A DNA stretch of 64,000 bases from Bradyrhizobium algeriense (GTDB taxonomy: Bacteria; Pseudomonadota; Alphaproteobacteria; Rhizobiales; Xanthobacteraceae), in the NCBI RefSeq assembly GCF_036924595.1, contig NZ_JAZHRV010000001.1, forward strand, positions 2,728,001 through 2,792,000, written 5' to 3'. Below, piece after piece: positions 11,801-20,983 of this stretch (its first letter is position 1; every line of letters starts with the position of its first letter). The translations under genes were made by a program, and so were the position numbers. The notes beneath the pieces were generated by a model. The model did not search any database, was not told the origin of the DNA, and was given only the letters and a program-made list of their open reading frames with translations.

Positions 11801-13219
11801 TCAGAAATTCCGGATTGCCACGCGTGGACCATCGGGGGTCACGACGACGTTCTGCGTCGGCACGATCTGTTCGATCTGCGCGGTGCGCGCCGCCACCCTG
11901 CGCGCCTGCAGCCATTGCGGGAACCACATAGCGATGGCCGGGAAGATCAGCACCAGCGCCACGCAAGCGACCTGCAACACCATGAAGTCGGCCATGCCGC
12001 GATAGATCAGCCTCAGGTTCCATTCCTTGACGACCTGCTTGAGATAGTAGGCCGACATGGCGACTGGCGGAGACAGGAAGGCGGTTTGCAGCACGACCGC
12101 GACGATGCAGCCGAACCAGACCATGTCATAGCCGAGGCCCTTGGCCACGGGCGCCAGCATCGGCAGGAAGATGAAGACGATGGCCGGCCATTCGAATGGC
12201 CAGCCGAGCAGGAAGATCAGGGTCAGGAGCAAGGACATCGTGCCCCAGGGCGGCAGCGGCGAAGCGAGCAGGGCGTTGGTCATCCAGGTCGCCGTGCCGA
12301 GCCATGCGAACACGGCGCCGAACACGTTGGAGGCCACCGCGAGGAGCAGCACCATGCTGGTCGTTGCCAGCGTGGAGTAGCAGGCGTCCAGCAGGCCTTT
12401 CCATGAGAACCGGCCGTAGGCAATGACAAGGAGGATCGCCCCCAAGGCGCCGAACGCCGCCGCCTCCGCGGCCGTCGTGATTCCGGCGAGGATGGCGCCG
12501 AGTGTCACGATCGTCAGCACGGTCACCGGCACGAGGCCGACCAGGCATTCCCACAGCACGATCCGCATCGAATCGGGCCGCTCCTCGATCGGCACCGGCG
12601 GGCCGAGCTTGGGATTGAAGTGGCAGCGGATCAGGGTGTAGGCGATGAACATCGCGGACAGCAGGAAGCCCGGGCCGAAGGCTGCCGCATAGAGATCGAT
12701 GATCGAGATATCGAGCACCGGCGCCATCACCACCAGCATCACGGACGGCGGGATCAGGATGCCGAGCGTGCCTCCCGCGGCGATGGAGCCGGCAGACATC
12801 CGCACATCATAGCCCGAGCGTATCATCATCGGACCGGCCATGATGCCGAGCAGCGCGACGGTTGCGCCGACGGTTCCAGCAGCTATGCCGAACAAGGTCG
12901 CGGTGAGAATGACGACCACGTAGAGCGCGCCATTGATTGGCGCAAACAGGTCGCGGAACGCCCTGAACAGCCGCTCCATGAGTCCGGCCTGGTCGCAGAT
13001 GAACCCCATCAGGATGAACATCGGCACCGCGACGAGTTCGTCCTGCTTCATCAGGCCGATGGTCTGCAGGTAGGCGAGGTTGAAGACGCGCTCGCCCATG
13101 CCGACGTAGCCGAACGACAGCGCCAGGAACAGCAGCGTGAAGCTAATCGGCAGGCCGATGAAGATCGCCCCCAGCATCACGAGGAGCATGACAAGTCCGA
13201 GGAGTTCGAGGCCCATCAT
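11801..13219 (-). CDS. dctM: TRAP transporter large permease subunit DctM
   Basis: A 472-aa polytopic inner-membrane protein with about 12 hydrophobic helices, the ion-driven translocation subunit of a tripartite ATP-independent periplasmic transporter. Typical segments are GIAAGTVGATVALLGIMAGPMMIRSGYD, AGGTLGILIPPSVMLVVMA and GMPLKI-free C-terminal spans ending in VVKEWNL. Start ATG ATG at 13219/13216 overlaps the dctQ stop, so translation is probably coupled. The length and G-I-L-I-P-P-S signature suit the C4-dicarboxylate/mannitol/chloroaromatic-type TRAP group. The substrate cannot be read from sequence. Confidence 0.93.
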   Translation of the reverse strand: MMGLELLGLVMLLVMLGAIFIGLPISFTLLFLALSFGYVGMGERVFNLAYLQTIGLMKQDELVAVPMFILMGFICDQAGLMERLFRAFRDLFAPINGALYVVVILTATLFGIAAGTVGATVALLGIMAGPMMIRSGYDVRMSAGSIAAGGTLGILIPPSVMLVVMAPVLDISIIDLYAAAFGPGFLLSAMFIAYTLIRCHFNPKLGPPVPIEERPDSMRIVLWECLVGLVPVTVLTIVTLGAILAGITTAAEAAAFGALGAILLVIAYGRFSWKGLLDACYSTLATTSMVLLLAVASNVFGAVFAWLGTATWMTNALLASPLPPWGTMSLLLTLIFLLGWPFEWPAIVFIFLPMLAPVAKGLGYDMVWFGCIVAVVLQTAFLSPPVAMSAYYLKQVVKEWNLRLIYRGMADFMVLQVACVALVLIFPAIAMWFPQWLQARRVAARTAQIEQIVPTQNVVVTPDGPRVAIRNF

Positions 13220-13809
13220 ATCTCGATCTTTTCCTTGTGCTCGAACTCGCGCCCGAACTGGACCTGGTACCAGCACTTCAGGACCTCGGACACGCCCTGG
13301 ATCATGAGAAGAAGGGCAGCCAGCGGGACCGTTGCCCGGAAGGGCCACATGATCGCGCGCCACACGCTTTCCTGCGACCGTTCACCGGTGTCATAGGAGT
13401 GCAACGCATCGTCATAGCTGATCAGCATGAACGTGATCATGGCCGGATAGAAGAACAACAGATAGGAAATCAGGTCGACGATACCCTTCTTCCGCTCCGA
13501 GTAATTCTCCCAATAGATGTCGGTGCGAACATGCGCGCCCTTCAACAGCGCGTATCCCGATCCAAGCATGAAGGCCGCGCCGTTGACCATGAAGCTGGAT
13601 TCGTAGACCCAAACGGTTGGCGCGCCGAACCCGTAACGCATGACGACCTCGTAGGAGATCGTCACCACCAGAAACAACATCGACAGGGCGATGAGTTTGC
13701 CGGTCACATCAGTGAAGCGGTCGATCGCCCGTATGATCGAGTAAAAAGCGCGCGGGAATTCGCCGCCCGGATTGCTGGCGACCGAAGCACTGCTGGGGTC
13801 CGCGGACAT
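13216..13809 (-). CDS. dctQ: TRAP transporter small permease subunit DctQ
   Basis: A 197-aa membrane protein with four predicted helices (about 30-55, 70-90, 110-130 and 155-180), the small subunit that pairs with DctM. TKLIALSMLFLVVTISYEVVMRY followed by VWVYE is the usual DctQ opening, and DIYWENYSERKKGIVDL follows. It lies between dctP (gap of 67 bases) and dctM (overlapping stop and start), which is the common P-Q-M order. Confidence 0.9.
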   Translation of the reverse strand: MSADPSSASVASNPGGEFPRAFYSIIRAIDRFTDVTGKLIALSMLFLVVTISYEVVMRYGFGAPTVWVYESSFMVNGAAFMLGSGYALLKGAHVRTDIYWENYSERKKGIVDLISYLLFFYPAMITFMLISYDDALHSYDTGERSQESVWRAIMWPFRATVPLAALLLMIQGVSEVLKCWYQVQFGREFEHKEKIEI

Positions 13810-13876
13810 GATCGCTCCTCTTCAGGCAGTGCTGGCGTCCGGCGGTTCGGACGCCAGCAGCTCCGTTACAGAGAGA

Positions 13877-14998
13877 TCACTTCTTGGTCAGATAGATCTT
13901 GTTCTTCCAGTAGTACTCGCCGGCAAAGTTGTACGGCGGGAACCAGGAGAGCTTGAACGGCACGATCTGTTCGGCGTAGGCCTTCTGGCTGTCGATGACT
14001 TTCCTGTAGAAGGGGTTCTTGGCCGCGTGCTCGGTCTGGATCTTCTCCCACTCGTCGAGGAAGTTTTTCAGGATCTCGTCGGGCGTACGATGCATCTGCA
14101 CGCCCATCTTGATCAGTTCCTGGCAAGCGTGCGCCGTCTCGCGGTTGAAGGCGAAGTTGCGCTGCGTCGTGGCGTAAACGCTCGCCACCTTGATGATCTC
14201 CTGCAGGTCCGGCGTGAGCTTCTTCCAGACGTCACCATTGATCATCAACTGGCCACCGGTGACCGGCTCGTGCATGCCCGGCGTGTAGTAGTGCTTGGCA
14301 ACCTGGTGCAGACCGAGTTTCTTGTCTTCCTCGCAGTTGATCCACTCGGCGCCCTCGATCACGCCGCGCTCCATCGCCGGCACGATCTCGCCACCGGGAA
14401 TGGTGACGACCGACACGCCGAGCCGGCCGTAGGTTTCCGCACCGATGCCGTAGATCCGGTACTTCATGCCCTTGAGATCGGCGAGGCTGTTGATCTCTTT
14501 CTTGAACCAGCCCATGCCCTGCGGGTAGTCCGTTGGGATCGGGAAGCCGACGACGTTCAGCTTGAGGACGTCGCGGTAGAACTCATCCAGCAGCTTCATG
14601 CCGCCGCCGTCATAGTACCAGGCCCAGTAGTCCGAGCCGTCCATGCCGTACAGCGGGCCATGCGACATCGGTATCGTCGCGGTGTTGCGGCCGAGGATGT
14701 AGCCGAACGGTCCCATGCCGACATCGAGAACGTTCTTGGAGGTGGCGTCGAACACCTCGAACGGCGGCACGATCGCTCCCGCCGGAAGCGTCTCGATCTT
14801 GAGGCGTCCGGCCGTCATCTTTTCGACGGTCTCCGCCCACAGCTTGAAGATGAGATGGAAGTTCGAGGATGCGGGGTGGGTCGACTGACCCTTCAGCACT
14901 AACGGCTTTTCAGTGGTTTGAGCGTGAACCGGCTGAGCAAAGATGGTGACGATTCCAAGAGTCACCGCTGCAAGCATAGTTGAAGCGTACCTCAACAT
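13877..14998 (-). CDS. dctP: TRAP transporter periplasmic solute-binding protein DctP
   Basis: A 373-aa secreted protein with a 24-residue signal peptide ending AQPVHAQ. The body has the DctP pattern: LKGQSTHPASSNFHLIFKLWAETVEKMTAGRLKIETLPAGAIVPPFEVFDAT, then GMKYRIYGIGAETYGRLGVSVVTIPGGEIVPAMERGVIEGAEW, which includes the ligand-binding arginine in YRI. It delivers substrate to DctQM. ATG 14998 follows GGGAGG by 8 bases; an upstream in-frame extension lacks a signal peptide and was rejected. The binding pocket resembles proteins of the mannitol/chloroaromatic group, but the ligand is unknown. Confidence 0.92.
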   Translation of the reverse strand: MLRYASTMLAAVTLGIVTIFAQPVHAQTTEKPLVLKGQSTHPASSNFHLIFKLWAETVEKMTAGRLKIETLPAGAIVPPFEVFDATSKNVLDVGMGPFGYILGRNTATIPMSHGPLYGMDGSDYWAWYYDGGGMKLLDEFYRDVLKLNVVGFPIPTDYPQGMGWFKKEINSLADLKGMKYRIYGIGAETYGRLGVSVVTIPGGEIVPAMERGVIEGAEWINCEEDKKLGLHQVAKHYYTPGMHEPVTGGQLMINGDVWKKLTPDLQEIIKVASVYATTQRNFAFNRETAHACQELIKMGVQMHRTPDEILKNFLDEWEKIQTEHAAKNPFYRKVIDSQKAYAEQIVPFKLSWFPPYNFAGEYYWKNKIYLTKK

Positions 14999-15126
14999 GT
15001 TGTGGTCCCTCCCGATGATGATATGTATGTTTTTTCTTTTCAGGGTGGAACCGCGCCTGCGTACTGTCAAGCGATCTCTGACCGCGGCTGGCTTCGGCGA
15101 GGCTGATTGTACGAAAGGATGACGCT

Positions 15127-15684
15127 CTAAGCGCTGCGCCGCCACGGCGTGACGGTGACATCATGCACTGCATCAAGCGTCCGCACGTCACCGGCACGTA
15201 GCCCATGCGCGGCGAGGATTTGCTGCGGCGTACGGGCAGGGACGCCGGGAAAGCAAGGCTCGCCGCCGGGCAGGCGAACATGCGGCGCGACCGAGAGCCA
15301 GAACACGTCGTAGCGGTCCATGAACATGCCGAACACGCCGGGACCGCCGATGATCGCAACAGTGCCGTCACGCACGCCTGCCTGCGCGCAGGCAGCTTCG
15401 AAGGTCGCACCCGCGGGATTCCACAGCGTGGCGTTCGGATTGGACGGATCGGGCGCAATCGCCTCGACCGTCCGCGTCAGGATGACGCGCCTGCGCCGCG
15501 GCGAGTTCGGCTGGTCCTCGTAGGAGTTACGGCCGTGCAGGATCAGGTCGGCGCGGTCGAGGGCGGCGGTGAAAAACGCCTTGTCGCCCTCGAACTTCAA
15601 TTCGTCGGGCATGACATTGCGCGCGTCGGCGAGCATGCCGTCCGCCGAGACGATGACATAGCCTTCGATACGCAGCGCCGGCAC
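15127..15684 (-). CDS. RibD/dihydrofolate-reductase-like oxidoreductase
   Basis: A 185-aa protein with the RibD C-terminal/DHFR-like fold: IEGYVIVSADGMLADA at the start, LILHGRNSYEDQPN, RRRVILTRTVEAIAPDP, and a GTVAIIGGPGVFGMF nucleotide-binding loop. Such proteins are NAD(P)H-dependent reductases. Without the deaminase domain of RibD and away from rib genes, its substrate is unclear. It is a stand-alone gene between the TRAP operon and the deacetylase, 19 bases from the latter's end and on the same strand. Confidence 0.78.
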   Translation of the reverse strand: MPALRIEGYVIVSADGMLADARNVMPDELKFEGDKAFFTAALDRADLILHGRNSYEDQPNSPRRRRVILTRTVEAIAPDPSNPNATLWNPAGATFEAACAQAGVRDGTVAIIGGPGVFGMFMDRYDVFWLSVAPHVRLPGGEPCFPGVPARTPQQILAAHGLRAGDVRTLDAVHDVTVTPWRRSA

Positions 15685-15703
15685 AGGGGCGTGTCGCTTA
15701 GCG

Positions 15704-16648
15704 TTATTCCGAGATCGTCTGCACGACGCTGGACACCGGACGCGAGCTCACGGTCGGCAGCTTCAGGTCCTTGACGATGTCTTCGTCATATTGGGCGATG
15801 GTCTGCACCGGCGTCTTGGCGCGCATCGCAACCACCTTGTAGCCGCCGGCCTTCAGCTTCTTCAGGAGCTCGGGCAGGGCTTCCGCGGTATGCTTCTGGA
15901 AGTCATGCATCAGGATGATGCCCTTGCCGTTCTTTTCGACCTTGCGCATCACGTTGTCGATGATGGTTTGCGCCTTGCTCGCCTTGAAGTCGAAGGAATC
16001 GAGGTCGCAGGAGAAGATGCCGATGTTGCGGGCGCCGAGATAGGTCACCATCTCCGGCGGGTGTTGCAGTGCAGGGAAACGGAAAAACGGCGCCGGCGCC
16101 TTGCCGCCGAGCGCCCATTTCACGGCGCTGAAGCCTTTTTCGATTTCATCCTTGCGCTGCTGTTCGTTCAGCTTCTTGTTGACGAGGGCGGCATGCGACC
16201 AGGTGTGCGACCCGATGGAATGGCCGGCCGCCATCACCTGCTTGAGGATTTCGGGATAATAGGTGGCGTGCTTGCCGATCGGGAAGAAGATGCCGGTGGT
16301 GCATTCCTCCGCCAGCGCCTTCAGGACCGCAGGCGTGTTCACCGGCCACGGACCATCGTCAAACGTCAGAACAACTTCCTTGTCGCGCAGGAAGTCGAGC
16401 TCCTTGAAATGCTCGAAGCCGAAACCGGGCCCGCCCGTGGTGTCGATCTCGACGGTGCGGCCGATGCCGAGCGCGTTGGGATTGTTGCAGGGCGGACGGG
16501 TCGAGACAGGCGCTGCCGCCGGAGCAGGGGCGGCGGCTGCCTGCGGGGCAGTGGGAGCGCCCTTAGCGGACGGCGTCTGTGCCCACGCCGCGCTTGATGC
16601 CAATAGCGAAACCGCGCCTGCAAAGATCGTCCCTGCCGCAATACGCAT
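15704..16648 (-). CDS. Secreted polysaccharide deacetylase (NodB-like)
   Basis: A 314-aa protein with a signal peptide (cleavage after AWAQ, residue 24), an Ala/Pro-rich linker (30-50) and a carbohydrate esterase 4 domain. Motif 1 is TFDDGPW (95-101) with the catalytic and metal Asp pair. Motif 2 is SHTWSHAAL (H148 and H152, metal ligands). A late IILMHDFQKHTAEALPELL holds the motif 5 His. It should remove N-acetyl (or O-acetyl) groups from a cell-surface glycan. ATG 16648 follows AGGG; the longer in-frame start at 16756 would bury the signal peptide. Confidence 0.9.
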   Translation of the reverse strand: MRIAAGTIFAGAVSLLASSAAWAQTPSAKGAPTAPQAAAAPAPAAAPVSTRPPCNNPNALGIGRTVEIDTTGGPGFGFEHFKELDFLRDKEVVLTFDDGPWPVNTPAVLKALAEECTTGIFFPIGKHATYYPEILKQVMAAGHSIGSHTWSHAALVNKKLNEQQRKDEIEKGFSAVKWALGGKAPAPFFRFPALQHPPEMVTYLGARNIGIFSCDLDSFDFKASKAQTIIDNVMRKVEKNGKGIILMHDFQKHTAEALPELLKKLKAGGYKVVAMRAKTPVQTIAQYDEDIVKDLKLPTVSSRPVSSVVQTISE

Positions 16649-16805
16649 CTTGTTTTCCCTAAATTTGAATCCCGCACCCGGTCGCCGCGCTGCCGTCGTC
16701 CGGTCTGCCTCCATTCCCCGAAGCACATAGTAGCCTAGTTGGGGCAGCCGCGCCAACGCAACCGCTGCGGTTACGCCCAGCCGATTTGTCAGCGGACAGG
16801 TTAAT

Positions 16806-17378
16806 TCAGGAAGCGGCCAGGGCCCGAGCGATGGCGGTCTTCACCCGTGTATCCACGGGGTTGACAGACTCCGGAAAAACGTCGGCGATGTAGCCGTCGC
16901 GGCCGATCAGGTATTTGTGGAAGTTCCAACGTGGAACATCCTTCGGTCGCGCCTCCGCCGCCCATTTATAGAACGGATGCGCGCTCGGTCCCCTGACGAC
17001 GGCCTTCGCGGCGATCGGAAAAGCGACGTGGTGGCTCTGCGCGGTCGCGGTGATTTCGGCCGCGCCGCCCGGTTCCTGGCCGCCGAAATCGTTGGAGGGG
17101 ACGCCGACAATCATCAGGCCGCGGTCGCCAAACTCGGTCCACAATTCCTGCAGCCCGCCATATTGCGGGGTGAAGCCACAGAGCGAAGCGGTGTTGACGA
17201 TCAGGATCGGCCGGCCGGCAAATTCGGAAAGCCTGATATCGCCGCCGGCCAATCCCGGAAATGAAAACGCGTAAGCCGTGATCCGGCTCATGCCGGCCTG
17301 CGCCAGGGATTGCCTGTTCGAACTGACGGCTGCGATCGCGGCCAGCGCCGCTGATATCACGCTCCTGCGGTCCATCAT
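16806..17378 (-). CDS. Glutathione peroxidase family protein, probably exported
   Basis: A 190-aa thiol peroxidase. The N-terminus MMDRRSVISAALAAIAAVSS looks like a Tat-type leader (RR before a hydrophobic stretch), unlike cytoplasmic relatives. The catalytic region is NTASLCGFTPQYGGL with Cys67 in place of selenocysteine. GVPSNDFGGQEPG follows, and a C-terminal WNFHKYLIGRDG supplies the conserved Trp and Asn. It reduces hydroperoxides, usually with thioredoxin as donor in bacteria. ATG 17378 has GAGG 6 bases upstream. Confidence 0.88.
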   Translation of the reverse strand: MMDRRSVISAALAAIAAVSSNRQSLAQAGMSRITAYAFSFPGLAGGDIRLSEFAGRPILIVNTASLCGFTPQYGGLQELWTEFGDRGLMIVGVPSNDFGGQEPGGAAEITATAQSHHVAFPIAAKAVVRGPSAHPFYKWAAEARPKDVPRWNFHKYLIGRDGYIADVFPESVNPVDTRVKTAIARALAAS

Positions 17379-17462
17379 GGAAAGCCTCGACAGCGGTTCA
17401 ACTGACGAAGGATAGCGCAACGCGCGGGACGCTGCCGCTCAACAAGCCGTTATGGGAAACCA

Positions 17463-17516
17463 TAGCGTTTTCGAGCGAAGTGGGTACCGGTTCGCGTAAA
17501 GAAAACGCGTCAGAAG
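17463..17516. repeat. Dispersed intergenic repeat copy (AGCGTTTTC...GAAAACGCGTCA type)
   Basis: AGCGTTTTCGAGCGAAGTGG, then ACCGGTTCGCG, then AAGAAAACGCGTCA closely matches the repeat at 58913-58973. The outer ends (AGCGTTTTC and GAAAACGCG) are complementary, so it can fold into a hairpin downstream of the L,D-transpeptidase gene. Confidence 0.7.
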
Positions 17517-17522
17517 AAGAGA

Positions 17523-19271
17523 TTAGCGCAGCGGGACGATGAAGTCGGTGCCTTCGCCGGTTTCGCCGCCCTGGTTGATGCCGTGATCGGACACCACGAT
17601 CGAGCTGCCGGTGGTCAGCACCTCGGCGATCCGCGCCATGGCTTCGGGAGCAACGGTGATGCGGTCCAGCGCCTCGGCGGGGCTGTTCGGCATCGGCAGC
17701 GGCCTGGCCTCGGCAAGCGATCCGCCGACCACCTTGCGGCGCCGTGCCGCGCGGTCGTCCTCGTCGGTCCGGGCCGCATTGCGGGCCGTGACCGGCAGCG
17801 AGACCACCGACCAGCGCAACAGGTTGGGATCCTTTTTGTCGGCCTCGGCGGTGAAGACATGCGTACCCAGCGGCCGGTCGCTCGGCGCGATGGTGATCGG
17901 AACGTCGAACTGCGGCTTGAAGTTCTCGCGGACGTACAGCTTGGAATCCTTGCGGCTCACGAATACCGCGATCTGGCCGGGACGCCTGGGCGGCTCGGCC
18001 TTGGCAGCCGCGCCGGGCGGCCGCGCCGTATCCTTCTTCACGTCGGGTGCAACCGCCGGCGTATCGGCGACCGACTTGACGGGCTCGGCGGGCCTTTCGG
18101 CTGCCTCGACCTTCGGCGTTTCAGTCCTGGTGGGCTCCGTATTCGCAACCGCTGCCGTGGGAGCCTCGATTTTTGTTTCCGAACTGACTTCGGCTTTCGC
18201 CTCGCTGGGCTCGTCCTCGGGCTTCACGCTCTCGCTTGCGGAGACTTCGGTCTTTGTGAGCGCGCTGGTATCGGCCGCGTTGGCTGCCGGCTCGGATTTC
18301 TGTGGGTCCGCTTTGGCCTCCGCGTTCGACGTATCGCTGGCAGGCTGGACTCCGGCTGCAGACGAGGTTGCATCTGATACGATGACATTGATTGCCGGCA
18401 TCGCGCCGCGGGCATCCGCCGTGTGGGTCTGTTCGCGCAACGGTGCCGCGTGACCGACGGTCGATCGGAGATCCAGGCCCGCCTCCGAATTCGCCAGCTT
18501 GTTCGCATGGCCAGCATCCGCGCCCTTGTCGCTCTTCACCGCGGGCGCGTCGTTCGCCGGATCGTTGGCGATGAGGGGCTGCGGCACGACCTTCTGCGCC
18601 ACCAGCAATGGATGCGAGAAACTGGCAGGCGTGATCTGGCCCGGCGTGATGATGACGCGCGCGCCCATCCTGGTCCAGTTCCACATCTTCACGGCAAAGG
18701 CCGTCGGCATGCGGATGCAGCCGTGCGACGCCGGATAGCCGGGCAATACGCCGGCATGCATCGCAACGCCCGACCAGGTGATGCGCTGCATGTAAGGCAT
18801 CGGCGCGCCGCTGTAGATGTTGGAGCGGTGCATCCTGTGCTTCTGGATGACGCTGAACACGCCCATCGGGGTCGAATGACCCTTCATGCCCGTCGAGACC
18901 GGGCTTTCGGCGAACAGGCCGTTGGCGTCGTAGACGCGGACCTTCTGCTGCTCGATCGACACCGCAATGATCAGCGGCCCCTGCGGCTTGGCGTTGGTTT
19001 CCTTGATCGCCGCCTCGGTCTTGGCGGAGGGGCGGCGGGCCTTCGGCTTGCGCGGCTGCGCCACCGGCGCCGGTCGGTAGTAGTTGGGATCGGAGTCCTG
19101 CCAGTAGAACAGGGCAGCAGCATCTGCCTGGTGAACGGCAACCAAGGTGCCGGCCGCCGTCAACATCGCCAGTTGCCAAAATCGCCGTCTGCAAAATCGC
19201 CGTTTTGAATTAGCTGCGCCCGCAATACCCGCACTGAAAACTCGATGCCCGCTCACGCGCTTGATCCTCAA
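17523..19271 (-). CDS. L,D-transpeptidase (YkuD) with a second, degenerate C-terminal copy
   Basis: A 582-aa exported protein. A basic N-terminus and hydrophobic stretch (33-52) form the leader. The YkuD domain (about 98-205) has MHAGVLPGYPASHGCIRMP with His172 and catalytic Cys185, so it should cross-link peptidoglycan 3-3 or attach proteins to it. A low-complexity Ala/Glu/Pro/Thr linker (about 230-425) follows. From residue 433, QIAVFVSRKDSKLYVRE through PSDRPLGTHVFTA mirrors the first YkuD half, but no SHGC motif follows, so the second copy lacks the nucleophile. Start ATG 19271 is the first plausible one. Confidence 0.9.
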   Translation of the reverse strand: MRIKRVSGHRVFSAGIAGAANSKRRFCRRRFWQLAMLTAAGTLVAVHQADAAALFYWQDSDPNYYRPAPVAQPRKPKARRPSAKTEAAIKETNAKPQGPLIIAVSIEQQKVRVYDANGLFAESPVSTGMKGHSTPMGVFSVIQKHRMHRSNIYSGAPMPYMQRITWSGVAMHAGVLPGYPASHGCIRMPTAFAVKMWNWTRMGARVIITPGQITPASFSHPLLVAQKVVPQPLIANDPANDAPAVKSDKGADAGHANKLANSEAGLDLRSTVGHAAPLREQTHTADARGAMPAINVIVSDATSSAAGVQPASDTSNAEAKADPQKSEPAANAADTSALTKTEVSASESVKPEDEPSEAKAEVSSETKIEAPTAAVANTEPTRTETPKVEAAERPAEPVKSVADTPAVAPDVKKDTARPPGAAAKAEPPRRPGQIAVFVSRKDSKLYVRENFKPQFDVPITIAPSDRPLGTHVFTAEADKKDPNLLRWSVVSLPVTARNAARTDEDDRAARRRKVVGGSLAEARPLPMPNSPAEALDRITVAPEAMARIAEVLTTGSSIVVSDHGINQGGETGEGTDFIVPLR

Positions 19272-19494
19272 ATCCGGTTACTCGAATCCACTCTTCCGAT
19301 AATTATTTGTTGTTGCAGAGGCAAAACGCGTTCACCAGCGTAGGCCTTCTAATTTCAGCGATTTTCGCCCCGATCGTAGCAAAAAAGCCTCACAATCCGT
19401 TAAACGGCGGTCGGTTGGGCACCTCCGGGCGGCGGCCTTCCTGTGCGGCTTTCCGGCCACTACATAGGCGGCGAGCCCTTCAGCGGAGATATCA

Positions 19495-20043
19495 ATGACA
19501 TCCAAGGCCATCGTTAAGTGGAACAAGAAGTGGAGAAGTCTGGCCTTGGGGGTGTTGGCGCTGTTGCTTTGGCAGGCTGGCCCAGCGTCGGCCGCCGACG
19601 AGCCCGACCTGATTTTTCGCCGCTCGACCGTGTTCAAGTGGCTGAGCCCGAACGACAAGCTCGCGACCTACGCGGTCGACGACCCCGAGGTCGATGGCGT
19701 AGCCTGTCACTTCACGGTGCCGGAAAAGGGCGGCTTCAAGGGCTGGCTCGGCCTTGCCGAGGAGGTCTCGGACATTTCGCTGGCGTGCCGCCAGATCGCC
19801 CCGATCCACTTCAAGCACAAGCTTGAGCAGGGCGACGACATGTTCCGGCAGCGCCGCTCGCTGTTCTTCAAGAAGATGCAGATCGTTCGCGGCTGCGACG
19901 CCAAGCGCAACGTGCTGGTCTATATGGTCTATTCGGACAGACTGATCGAGGGTTCCCCCAAAAACTCGACGTCCTCGGTGCCGATCATGCCCTGGGGGGC
20001 CGCCGACGCCGCGGTTCAGAAATGCGGTGAATTCATCCAGTAA
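19495..20043 (+). CDS. creA: CreA family periplasmic protein
   Basis: A 182-aa exported protein with a signal peptide ending AGPASAA (about residue 34). The mature part matches CreA: DLIFRRSTVFKWLSPNDKLATYAVDDPEVDGVACHFT, GWLGLAEEVSDISLACRQIAP, FKKMQIVRGCDAKRNVLVYMVYSDRLIEGSPKNSTSSVPI. The three conserved cysteines are present. The family is widespread in proteobacteria and its function is unresolved. The N-terminal MTSKAIVKWNKKW is basic before the hydrophobic core, which supports the ATG at 19495. Confidence 0.9.
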   Translation: MTSKAIVKWNKKWRSLALGVLALLLWQAGPASAADEPDLIFRRSTVFKWLSPNDKLATYAVDDPEVDGVACHFTVPEKGGFKGWLGLAEEVSDISLACRQIAPIHFKHKLEQGDDMFRQRRSLFFKKMQIVRGCDAKRNVLVYMVYSDRLIEGSPKNSTSSVPIMPWGAADAAVQKCGEFIQ

Positions 20044-20742
20044 GTCTGATGCCAGCCAAGATCCCGGGTCCGAGAACGGATCCGGCATGAGGGCTTCGGG
20101 CTTACCGTTTGACCGGATTGGAATATTGGCGGGCCCCCGGGCCGGGCCCGGCCTTGCGGTCGCGACAACCGACCAGCTGCACGAGTTTTTGCGGCGCCGA
20201 AACATTGCCGCGAAATTCGCCGCCTTGCTGCGACATCGCGCCACAAAGGCTCACAGGATGCTCTGAGGTTTTTCCTTCCGAGTTCTTTCCCTGGCGCTCC
20301 ACCGGCTGGCCGGGTTTGCGGGTCGGGGTTGCACTGCCAACATCGATGTTGCCATTACCCACGACGGCTATCCTTTGTTGAGGAAGGGGTCACAACGCAC
20401 AAGCACACGGAAAGTTGCACGGCGTTGAGTCGGCCGGACTGGGGCTTGGGTTCATCCGATCGGCCGGTGAACGAGGCCGTCCTCATCCATGCGAGGAGGG
20501 CCAAAGCGGCTTCGATGGCGGGCTTCCAGTGTTCAGCCTGATCCTCTCAAGTGCGAGCGTCGCGGCTGAATTCATTGAATTTTTCCGGCTATTGTTTCGT
20601 CCGATCGAGCCGACGAAACAATTCTCCTGTGCGACGAAACCATTTTCCGTTTTTGGCGCAGATGTCCGGAAACAGCCGATGATTATCACGTGGCCAACGA
20701 GACGGCGGGCACTGCCGGCCACCGACTACCGGAGACAGTCAG
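20044..20742. other. 700-base intergenic region with an operator-like palindrome
   Basis: No ORF here shows a credible product on either strand. The one clear structure is the inverted repeat at 20591-20622 with an extra half-site at 20633-20640, described separately. It lies upstream of two small secreted-protein genes. Confidence 0.5.
20591..20640. promoter_or_regulatory. Perfect 11-bp inverted repeat with a third half-site
   Basis: ATTGTTTCGTC (20591-20601) and GACGAAACAAT (20612-20622) are exact inverted copies around a 10-base spacer. A further GACGAAAC lies at 20633-20640, 21 bases from its twin, or two helical turns. This looks like a regulator binding array about 100-150 bases before the small secreted-protein gene at 20743. 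The regulator is unknown. Confidence 0.45.
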
Positions 20743-20904
20743 ATGCGGACCACCAGCTTCATCCTCGCCTTCGCCTTCATTCTGGCTGGTCCCTCGATGG
20801 CTGGTTCTTCCGACCAGCAACTGCCGGGTGTCGGTACCTTCGCCTATCATGGCTCGCCGGTTGCGACGCCTGCGTCCCAACCGATGGTCGTGGCCGCCAA
20901 CTGA
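20743..20904 (+). CDS. 53-aa small secreted protein
   Basis: ATG 20743 has GGAG 8 bases upstream. The product starts MRTTSFILAFAFILAGPSMAG, a clean signal peptide with an expected cut after SMAG, leaving a mature peptide of about 33 residues (SSDQQLPGVGTFAYHGSPVA, then TPASQPMVVAAN). No cysteines and no family I can name. The signal peptide, strong ribosome site and position in a run of small secreted-protein genes support it as real. Confidence 0.65.
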   Translation: MRTTSFILAFAFILAGPSMAGSSDQQLPGVGTFAYHGSPVATPASQPMVVAAN

Positions 20905-20983
20905 GCGTGGCGGAACTTTTGCAAAAGCAGTCCTTTTGCAAAAGGTCGCCGATAGCAAAAAAGATCGCCGGTAAAGGCCCTAC

